Below, in pieces: positions 1 to 4,507 of a DNA stretch of 7,908 nt (positions within the stretch are counted from its first letter, which is position 1; each line of letters starts with the position of its first letter). The translations under genes were made by a program, and so were the position numbers. Origin of the DNA: DASZTU01 sp035493835 (GTDB lineage: Bacteria; Pseudomonadota; Alphaproteobacteria; Rhizobiales; Devosiaceae); NCBI GenBank assembly GCA_035493835.1, contig DATJHO010000169.1:1-7908 (forward strand). The letters are read 5' to 3'. The notes under the pieces were generated by a model. That model was not told where the DNA came from and ran no database searches. It worked only from the letters and a program-made list of their open reading frames with translations.

Positions 1-309
1 GCGACCATCGGCACCTTCACCGCGAAAGACGGCAAGATCATCGGCAAGATCCACACCCTCACCATTGACGCCGGCATCACCTTCCTGCCGAACACCAACG
101 ACAACCCCGACGCCCCGGCCTACCGCGTCTTCACCGGCAAGATGGAAGTCGGCGCCGCCTGGGAGAAGATCGCGGAGAGCACCGGGCGCGCCTACTACGC
201 CGTCAAACTCGACGACCCGAGCTTCCCCGCTCCGATCTACGCCAACCTCGTCGGGACCGAGGACGGCACCTTCTCCCTCATCTGGTCGCGGCCGACCCGG
301 CAGAGCTGA
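1..309 (+). CDS. DUF736 family protein, lacking only the start codon
   Basis: The frame is open from base 1 to a TGA at 307-309 and gives 102 residues beginning ATIGTFTAKDGKI. DUF736 proteins are about 100 residues and typically begin MATIGTF, so only the initiating ATG is missing. Other family hallmarks are visible: YRVFTGKMEVGAAW in the middle, VKLDDPSFPAPIYANL near the C-terminus and the closing SLIWSR. The family is small, soluble and mostly beta, and is very common on alphaproteobacterial plasmids and integrative elements. Its biochemical function is unknown. It usually lies among DUF3560, antirestriction and ParB-like genes, which matches the rest of this window. A GC-rich hairpin follows 12 bases after the stop. 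The family call is by eye from conserved motifs and is strong; the function is not known. Confidence 0.93.
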   Translation, partial: ATIGTFTAKDGKIIGKIHTLTIDAGITFLPNTNDNPDAPAYRVFTGKMEVGAAWEKIAESTGRAYYAVKLDDPSFPAPIYANLVGTEDGTFSLIWSRPTRQS

Positions 310-321
310 GCCGGAGCGGGC

Positions 322-344
322 AGGGCGGCGGTTCCCGCCGCCCT
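322..344 (+). terminator. Hairpin after DUF736, possible terminator
   Basis: A perfect 10-base-pair stem (322-331 with 335-344) with a TTC loop begins 12 bases after the DUF736 stop codon. No T-run follows, so intrinsic termination is uncertain. It could instead protect the 3' end of the mRNA. Confidence 0.5.
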
Positions 345-376
345 CGCGCTGCGCGCAAGCGGGCCTCTAGCCCGCC

Positions 377-426
377 GATAGCGTTCCGCTATCCCAAGAG
401 CGGTAGGTCGGTAGCGCCCGCTACCG
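377..426. repeat. Two adjacent perfect hairpins with related stems
   Basis: Arm GATAGCG (377-383) pairs with CGCTATC (387-393) across a TTC loop. CGGTAGC (409-415) pairs with GCTACCG (420-426) across a 4-base loop. Both stems are seven perfect base pairs built around a TAGC core and lie 16 bases apart. They could be protein-binding dyads or RNA hairpins. The stretch around them (310-672) has no convincing gene: the frames open here on either strand give Arg/Pro-rich low-complexity peptides. Confidence 0.5.
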
Positions 427-591
427 GCGTCCTACTGGTGGAGGGTGCGGCCGAGCGAACGGCGCAGGCTCAGACATCGCCACGGCGGCGGCCGTCACCA
501 CGCACACTCCTTTGGGCCAGGAAATCCATGATGCGGAGGGTGGCAGCCCGCCGCGGCCCCGCAACTGGCTGCGCCAGTCCTCCACTCCGTT

Positions 592-632
592 GCGGCCCTC
601 CGGGTGCAGGGCCGCTCTCACGGGCCGGCCCT
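592..632 (+). promoter_or_regulatory. Competing stem-loops in the leader of the 55-aa gene
   Basis: Segment A (592-599, GCGGCCCT) is an exact complement of segment B (608-615, AGGGCCGC). B (608-614) is also an exact complement of segment C (626-632, CGGCCCT). A-B and B-C pairing exclude each other, as in attenuators and switching leaders. The arrangement sits 41 to 81 bases upstream of the small gene's start. GC-rich DNA makes such matches easier by chance, so the regulatory reading is an inference. Confidence 0.3.
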
Positions 633-633
633 C

Positions 634-668
634 GTCCTCCGCGGATTCCCCGCAACCCAAAGGAGGAC
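634..668 (+). promoter_or_regulatory. Strong ribosome binding site with an upstream anti-SD segment
   Basis: AAAGGAGG at 659-666 is a near-ideal Shine-Dalgarno sequence 6 bases before the ATG at 673, and it decides the start of the small gene. GTCCTCC at 634-640 is an exact seven-base complement of GGAGGAC at 662-668. It could mask the site, with a small GCGG/CCGC hairpin (641-644 with 650-653) in the intervening loop. The site itself is clear; masking is inferred. Confidence 0.6.
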
Positions 669-672
669 CGTC

Positions 673-840
673 ATGACCATCTCAATCGCCACCATGAAGC
701 TGCTCGCCCACCTGCGCCGTTCGCTCAGCCGCACCCTGCGCCGGATCGCCGTCGCCAGCGTCACCCTCACGATCAGCCTGCCGCCCTTCGTGAAGCTCGA
801 AATCAAGACCGAGCCGGTCAGGCCGAAGCGCCGCTGCTAG
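673..840 (+). CDS. Small basic hydrophobic peptide, 55 aa, unknown
   Basis: The protein is 55 residues. ATG 673 is chosen because of the strong SD 6 bases upstream; the reading frame is open further upstream, but those codons lack a binding site. Residues 9-24 form an Arg-rich amphipathic stretch (LRRSLSRTLRR at 14-24). A short hydrophobic run of about 16 residues follows (IAVASVTLTISLPPFV, 25-40), then a basic tail ending KRRC. The hydrophobic run is short for a membrane span but could associate with a membrane. I recognise no family. The gene stands alone between a structured leader and a 9-base-pair hairpin that starts 8 bases after its stop. The ribosome binding site and terminator-like hairpin together support a real transcription unit. 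A toxin-like peptide or a regulatory small protein are possible roles; neither is shown by sequence. Confidence 0.6.
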   Translation: MTISIATMKLLAHLRRSLSRTLRRIAVASVTLTISLPPFVKLEIKTEPVRPKRRC

Positions 841-848
841 GCGGCGCA

Positions 849-870
849 GGGCCGCCCTCCGGGGCGGCCC
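849..870 (+). terminator. Hairpin ending the 55-aa gene unit
   Basis: A perfect 9-base-pair GC stem (849-857 with 862-870) with loop TCCG starts 8 bases after the TAG. Only a weak pyrimidine-rich tail follows, so it is a plausible but not classic terminator. Confidence 0.55.
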
Positions 871-939
871 CTTGGCTCCTCAGACGCATCACTTCTCGCG
901 AGCCTTCTGGCGGGCGCCTAGCAAAACGCGATAGAGACT

Positions 940-954
940 GTTCCTATTTTGTTC
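940..954 (+). promoter_or_regulatory. Candidate SOS (LexA) box GTTC-N7-GTTC
   Basis: GTTC at 940-943, then CTATTTT, then GTTC at 951-954 matches exactly the direct-repeat operator known for alphaproteobacterial LexA (GTTC-N7-GTTC). The spacer is AT-rich in otherwise GC-rich DNA. The box ends 30 bases before the ATG of the zinc-ribbon gene. Its right half overlaps TTGTTC (949-954), which could act as the -35 hexamer of that gene's promoter, a place where a repressor would block transcription. A random 8-base match in 8 kb on both strands is not rare (roughly one in four windows), so position and the AT-rich spacer carry the argument. Confidence 0.55.
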
Positions 955-984
955 ACACTATCCACAGCCTTATCCCCGTGCCAC

Positions 985-1275
985 ATGACCAAGCACCCTC
1001 CACCCTTCAACGCGAACGATTGTCTGTCCGACTGGCCAGGCTGCACCGTCGAAGCCAGCTGCCCCAAATGCGGGAAGCGGACGGTTACGCCGGTCGCGTT
1101 GCTGCGGAAGCGTCTAGGCGACCAAGCAGTTATGGTGGTCGCGAAGCGATTGCAATGCGCCCGCTGTAGGGTTCACGCGGCACCCGTCTTCCTCTGCGAA
1201 GGCTTCCATCGGCAGGGCGGTCAGGGCGGCCCTCCTCCGGGTTGGGCACTGGAGTTGGTACCGCCGGCGAGGTAG
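985..1275 (+). CDS. Zinc-ribbon protein, possibly SOS-regulated
   Basis: The protein is 96 residues. Two CxxC knuckles, CPKC at residues 26-29 and CARC at 58-61, separated by 28 residues, form a typical four-cysteine zinc ribbon. This suggests a nucleic-acid or protein-binding role. The C-terminus (GGQGGPPPGWALELVPP) is Gly/Pro-rich. I do not recognise a named family. ATG 985 is preferred over an in-frame TTG at 949, because the TTG lies inside the candidate LexA box and would leave no room for a promoter. No Shine-Dalgarno sequence precedes either codon. If TTGTTC at 949-954 is the -35, transcription would begin close to the ATG, giving a leaderless message. An intrinsic terminator follows within 10 bases of the stop. 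The coding call is firm; DNA-damage regulation depends on the operator being real. Confidence 0.72.
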   Translation: MTKHPPPFNANDCLSDWPGCTVEASCPKCGKRTVTPVALLRKRLGDQAVMVVAKRLQCARCRVHAAPVFLCEGFHRQGGQGGPPPGWALELVPPAR

Positions 1276-1279
1276 CGCT

Positions 1280-1302
1280 GGCTGCCTTTCGGGGCGGCTT
1301 TT
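1280..1302 (+). terminator. Intrinsic terminator after the zinc-ribbon gene
   Basis: GCTGCC (1281-1286) pairs with GGCGGC (1293-1298), including one T-G wobble, across a 6-base loop. TTTT follows at 1299-1302. It starts about 5 bases after the TAG and is the only hairpin of those scored here that has a proper T-run. Confidence 0.65.
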
Positions 1303-1650
1303 CGCCTAGGAAAAGCCGTCTGGCCGATAGCTTTCTGATCGCGTGCCCGGCGCGGCGCGCCGGTCGCTATGTCGGGCTTCGCCCCGAGCCCCTGCGGGTC
1401 TCGGCCCTGCGGGCTTCCAGCGCTCACGCCTCCGGGCCTCGCGGCCCTGCGCGCTCCGCTTGCCCACAGCTCCGCCCGCCGGCGGAGCGATCAGGGGGCG
1501 CCGCCCCCGGTCCCGGCAAGGGTGCGTCGCTACGCTCCCGTGCGGCCGGGTCTCCCCGGCCTTCCTTCGCCCAAGGCTCCGTCCAGGTCGGGTAATCCCC
1601 CTCCCGGCAGTACGCCCTTGCCTGGACCGCCCCCGCGCTCGCCGCGAGGC
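1303..1650. other. GC-rich, hairpin-dense non-coding spacer
   Basis: No convincing gene is seen here. Open frames exist on both strands but encode Pro/Arg/Ala-rich low-complexity sequence without ribosome binding sites. Visible structure: CCCTGCGGG twice (1390-1398 and 1405-1413) with a variant at 1445; an 8-base-pair stem 1469-1476 with 1481-1488, whose right arm (1483-1490) also matches CGCTCCGC at 1452-1459; GGGGGC/GCCCCC at 1494-1499 and 1503-1508; and GGCCGGG/CCCGGCC at 1544-1550 and 1555-1561. It may be a long structured leader of the downstream gene, an uncharacterised RNA, or a replication or transfer site. Sequence alone does not decide. Confidence 0.4.
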
Positions 1651-1685
1651 GCTTCCTTCGGAAGCATGCGCTTTCCGAAGGAGGT
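1651..1685 (+). promoter_or_regulatory. Hairpin that buries the ribosome binding site
   Basis: Bases 1652-1665 pair with 1670-1684 in a 14-pair stem with one bulged T (1674), one G-T wobble (1653-1683) and a 4-base ATGC loop; a further wobble, 1651-1685, can extend it. The right arm contains the whole Shine-Dalgarno sequence AAGGAGG (1678-1684) of the gene starting at 1690. A shorter hairpin (1651-1656 with 1660-1665) uses the same left arm and would free the site. The loop holds an ATG (1666) in frame with the gene. This is the layout of a translational switch such as a thermosensor or protein-operated leader. The pairing is seen directly; regulation is inferred. Confidence 0.65.
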
Positions 1686-1689
1686 AAAG

Positions 1690-2163
1690 ATGACTTTGGT
1701 CTTTTCGAGCGGCATCACCCTGACCCGCGAGGAGGCTCTGCGCATCCAGAGCGAGCAGGTTGAGCGCTACGTTGGCCTGTATGGCGAATGGGTGCGGGAC
1801 GTTGTTGCCGAAGCCACCACGGCCGATGCCCTGGCGGACGGGCCGCATGAGGTATTCATCGTCAATCGCCACATTCCGCGCGGCGGAGCGCTCGAAGCGC
1901 TGATCGCGGCGAAACGGATGGCCATGGCGCCGAGCCCTGCCATCAAGGCTGCGGCGCCGGTTTGCCAGACGGTGCGGGAGTTTTCGCCCTGCGGGCCGTG
2001 CCTCACGAGAGGCGAGCTGATCCGCACCACCGGCAAGTTCTATGTCTATCGGGACCGCCACGACGCCGAGCGGCGCATCTCCTGCAGCAAGGCGCATGTC
2101 GAACCGCGCCGCCGCTGCCGGGATCACGCCGAGACCAGCTATCCCCATGGCTACATGGACTGA
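1690..2163 (+). CDS. Cys-rich hypothetical protein, 157 aa
   Basis: The protein has 157 residues and no family I recognise. ATG 1690 is chosen for its exceptional Shine-Dalgarno sequence (AAGGAGG, 5 bases upstream). An in-frame ATG at 1666 would add eight residues (MRFPKEVK) but lies in a hairpin loop without its own site. The N-terminal half is helical and acidic (TREEALRIQSEQVERY at 12-27). The second half carries five cysteines at 92, 101, 104, 132 and 143, including CGPC at 101-104, plus His136, His146 and His153, which suggests metal binding; a CxxC redox motif is an alternative. No signal peptide or membrane span is visible. The DUF3560 gene starts 13 bases after the stop, so the two are probably co-transcribed. 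A 313-codon frame on the opposite strand (1306-2247) looks like a GC-rich shadow. Confidence 0.75.
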   Translation: MTLVFSSGITLTREEALRIQSEQVERYVGLYGEWVRDVVAEATTADALADGPHEVFIVNRHIPRGGALEALIAAKRMAMAPSPAIKAAAPVCQTVREFSPCGPCLTRGELIRTTGKFYVYRDRHDAERRISCSKAHVEPRRRCRDHAETSYPHGYMD

Positions 2164-2176
2164 GGGGGGCAGGGCC

Positions 2177-2954
2177 ATGAACAGCGACGAACGCAAGCAA
2201 GCCGCCCGCCGTGCCCGTTTGAAAGCCCGTGCAGAAGCCGCCGCCAAGGCCAGTGCGGCGGCCTACACTCAGGCGCGGGGCATGGCTGAGGCCATCCCCT
2301 TCGGGCAGCCGATCCTGATCGGCCATCAGCGAAAAGTGGGACCGCGCCTATCGCGGGAAGATCCACAACAAGTTCGGCCAGGCGTTCAGCCTGGCGGATA
2401 AGGCGAAGCACTACGAGCAGAAGGCCGCCTCGGTCGGGACGGGGGGCATTTCCTCGGATGATCCTGATGCCATCAGCAAGCTGCGCGAAGAGTTGGCGGC
2501 GCTGGATGCGGTCCATGCCAAGATGAAGCGCGCCAACTATGCGATCCGGCGCGAGGCCCGGTCTGAACTGGCTGAGATGGGCTTTAGCCCCGGCCAGATC
2601 GAAGAACTGTTCAAGCCGGACTTGGCGGGACGGATTGGCTTTCCGTCCTATGCCCTCTCGAACAACCGGGCCAATGCGCGGCGGATCATAGAGCGCACCC
2701 GCACCCTTGAAGCCCAGGCGGACGGGACGGATATCCGTCAGGAGGGCGAAGGCTACGTCTACCGGGAAGACCTCGCGGAAAACCCGGTGATGTTCGAGTT
2801 TCCGGACAAGCCCGATGCCGCGGCGCGTGATCTTCTGAGGCGGCACGCCTTCAAATGGTCGCCGTCTCGGGGCGCGTGGGTGCGTCAGCTCACGCCGGCC
2901 GGACGCTATGCCGGCAAGCTAGTTCGCCAAGCGCTGGACGAGGTCCGCAGTTGA
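2177..2954 (+). pseudogene. DUF3560 domain protein, frameshifted
   Basis: Two frames together make one DUF3560-type protein. The first, from ATG 2177, gives a Lys/Arg/Ala-rich helix and then AEAIPFGQPILIGH before running into unrelated sequence and a stop at 2401. The second is open from 2328 to TGA 2954 and continues SEKWDRAYRGKIHNKFGQAF. The family core reads FGQPILxGHHSE, so one His and the frame are lost at 2324-2330. CATCAGC where CATCACAGC is expected implies loss of two bases from a CACA run. The rest looks intact: FSPGQIEELFKPDLAGRIGFPSYALSNN and a C-terminal FKWSPSRGAWVRQLT resembling the usual end. DUF3560 proteins are common on plasmids and their function is unknown. The break may be a true mutation or a sequencing error. 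The start lies 13 bases after the upstream stop, behind a weak G-rich site. Confidence 0.82.
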
Positions 2955-3007
2955 GCGGGGCAGGGCAGGGGGAAACAGTTGCCCTTTCCCATCCCGGCTA
3001 TTGGCTG

Positions 3008-3023
3008 TGCTATAGTGAGTGCA
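3008..3023 (+). promoter_or_regulatory. Extended -10 promoter of the zeta toxin operon
   Basis: TGC-TATAGT (3008-3016) fits the extended -10 consensus TGnTATAAT with one mismatch. No good -35 hexamer lies 16 to 18 bases upstream, which extended -10 promoters tolerate. Transcription would begin near 3022-3023, at or beside the ATG, predicting a leaderless mRNA. That agrees with the lack of a clear Shine-Dalgarno sequence. GCTAT occurs twice (2996-3000 and 3009-3013) and could be part of an autoregulatory operator. Confidence 0.5.
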
Positions 3024-3340
3024 TGGAACCGATCGTATTGCCTGACCCCGCCGATCAGAAGCCGCTCTGGACCCAGGACGAGGCCATTGCCTTCGAGGTT
3101 GCGCGGGAGACGATCAGCCATCTCCTGTCGATCTGCACGAGTGAGATTGCAGATGAAGAACGTAAGGCCAAGCCTGATAAGGTGCTCATCGGGCGTCTCG
3201 AAGCTCGGTTCACCGCCCTGCATCAAGAACGAGCGCGGTTGCGGCTGACGGATCACGCGGAGGTCGCGCGCATCAGCCAGGAATACGGGGCTTTGGTGCA
3301 CGCCTGGAACCGTCGTCAGGATACGCTCGCAGCCGAATAG
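3023..3340 (+). CDS. Putative antitoxin partner of zeta toxin, 105 aa
   Basis: The protein is 105 residues, charged and predicted all-helical: WTQDEAIAFEVARETISHLLSI (16-37), SEIADEERKAKPDKVLIGRLEARFTALHQERARL (40-73, coiled-coil-like), then a third helix HAEVARISQEYGALVHAWNRRQDTLAAE (78-105). It ends in TAG overlapping the GTG start of the zeta kinase by one base (TAGTG), so translation is probably coupled. Small helical proteins encoded directly before zeta toxins neutralise them: epsilon is a three-helix bundle that blocks the ATP site. The size, helicity, order and overlap fit that role. I see no clear sequence similarity to epsilon or PezA, and no helix-turn-helix that would make it an obvious self-repressor. 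The antitoxin role is inferred from context. Confidence 0.65.
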   Translation: MEPIVLPDPADQKPLWTQDEAIAFEVARETISHLLSICTSEIADEERKAKPDKVLIGRLEARFTALHQERARLRLTDHAEVARISQEYGALVHAWNRRQDTLAAE

Positions 3341-4320
3341 TGGCCCTCGACCCGGCGGCCTGCCGCCTCTCCGAAGACGATCATCAGAGGATTTTCGACA
3401 CCCGCATAAGGCCCAGGCTTTTTGCGGGTGTCGCTCCTTTTCCCGCGCCCGTCGCCGTGTTCTTCGGTGGGCAGCCCGGCAGTGGCAAAAGTGCCGCCCT
3501 GGACTGGGCCGCCGGCGAACTCGCAGGGCGGGGCGGGGCGGTGCAGATCATCGGTGATGACTTGCGCGAGTACCATCCCGCGAATGCGCGGCTCATGCGG
3601 GAGGATGACAAGATCGCTGCCTTCTATACCGGGCCGGATTCCGGCCGGTGGGTCGAGAAGGCGATGGCATACGCCAGGGAGCAGCGTTTCAACGTCATTA
3701 TCGAAGGCACCATGCGCGACAGCAATGTAGTCGCGGCCACGATGAAGGGCTTTCGCGAGGCCGGGTATGAGATCGATGCGCGGGTTCTCGCCGTCAGTTT
3801 CAAGCTCAGTGAGCAGGGGATTTATCAGCGGTATGAGCACCAAAAGGCCACGCGTGATCAGGGCCGCATGACGACCCCGGAGGCGCACCAGGCGGCCTAT
3901 GATGGTCTGCCGGCAACGGTCGGACGCATCGAGGTGGAGAAGCTTGCCGATCGCCTGACCGTTTACCGGCGCGCCGGTGTGCCGATCTACGAGAACGAGT
4001 TGCGGGATGGCGAGCGGCTTCGCTTGCCCCTCGCGTCGGCGCTGATCCAAGCCGAGCGGGCGCGACCTATGACGGTCGAGGAAGCGGACGCCTATCGAGA
4101 GGGCTACCGCGTCCTCGCCGCTATGATTCGTTCCCCGACGCGGCGCGCTACCCCCGAGGAAATCGCGAAGATCGATCAACTTCTTGCGGCGGCGATGCCG
4201 CTGGAAACCCGGATCGCCGACTATTGGGCAAAGGTCGCCGCGAAAGGGCAGAGCACGGCGCCATCCGACACGCCCAGCCTGACCAACGATCAGAGCTTGA
4301 ACCGACCCCGGCGGCGCTGA
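3340..4320 (+). CDS. Zeta toxin family kinase
   Basis: The protein is 326 residues from a GTG that overlaps the upstream stop. Zeta toxins are P-loop kinases that phosphorylate UDP-N-acetylglucosamine, depleting a cell-wall precursor. Visible motifs: Walker A GGQPGSGKS (43-51, Lys50), IIGDDLREYHP (70-80), GPDSGRWVEKA (98-108), NVIIEGTMRDSNV (118-130) and ERYExx-type RYEHQKATRDQGRMTTPEAH (164-183). Aligned by hand with streptococcal zeta, Asp73, Glu106, Arg164 and Arg176 match the catalytic and ATP-binding Asp67, Glu100, Arg158 and Arg171, so the enzyme looks intact. After the kinase domain a helical extension of roughly 100 residues (about 220-326) ends in a polar, basic tail. It is longer than some stand-alone zeta proteins. 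Together with the preceding small helical gene it forms a likely plasmid-stabilising type II toxin-antitoxin operon. Confidence 0.88.
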   Translation: MALDPAACRLSEDDHQRIFDTRIRPRLFAGVAPFPAPVAVFFGGQPGSGKSAALDWAAGELAGRGGAVQIIGDDLREYHPANARLMREDDKIAAFYTGPDSGRWVEKAMAYAREQRFNVIIEGTMRDSNVVAATMKGFREAGYEIDARVLAVSFKLSEQGIYQRYEHQKATRDQGRMTTPEAHQAAYDGLPATVGRIEVEKLADRLTVYRRAGVPIYENELRDGERLRLPLASALIQAERARPMTVEEADAYREGYRVLAAMIRSPTRRATPEEIAKIDQLLAAAMPLETRIADYWAKVAAKGQSTAPSDTPSLTNDQSLNRPRRR

Positions 4321-4507
4321 AGCAAGCAGCGAGGCATTGAGAGCCTGCCTCTTGAAGACACCGGATACGACTGCTAACGACCCGAGAGGACTTTCGACAG
4401 ATCAGCTCCCCGTCCAGAAACCAGACATTCGGTCACGGTGCGGCAGGTCCGTTCCTCCATCCTCGGCAGCGCAGTCGGACAGAGGAACTACGATTTAGGT
4501 AGATAAG
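4321..4507. other. Spacer between the zeta operon and the cargo region
   Basis: No gene is seen in these 187 bases. A 6-base-pair hairpin (GAGGCA 4331-4336 with TGCCTC 4346-4351) shortly after the zeta stop could be a weak terminator but lacks a T-run. The genes on either side converge here, and the spacer probably contains the junction between plasmid backbone and cargo. Confidence 0.4.

Noticed and set aside
438..1169. 243-codon plus-strand frame
   Set aside because: Low-complexity composition, runs through terminators and over two better-supported small genes in another frame.
1369..1689. N-terminal extension of the Cys-rich protein from ATG 1369
   Set aside because: The added 107 residues are Pro/Arg/Ser low-complexity sequence, and the strong ribosome site lies directly before ATG 1690.
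1306..2247. 313-codon open frame on the minus strand
   Set aside because: It is antisense to the Cys-rich gene and the hairpin-rich spacer, Arg/Ala/Gly-rich, with no ribosome site; the plus-strand gene has an excellent one.
2177..2401. Separate 74-residue protein from ATG 2177
   Set aside because: Its first 50 residues are the start of DUF3560 and the rest is out-of-frame sequence, so it is a broken gene rather than a distinct one.
2151..2846. 231-codon minus-strand frame
   Set aside because: It is antisense to the DUF3560 gene, whose plus-strand product matches family motifs.
3316..4179. 287-codon minus-strand frame
   Set aside because: Shadow of the zeta toxin gene, which has intact Walker and catalytic motifs on the plus strand.
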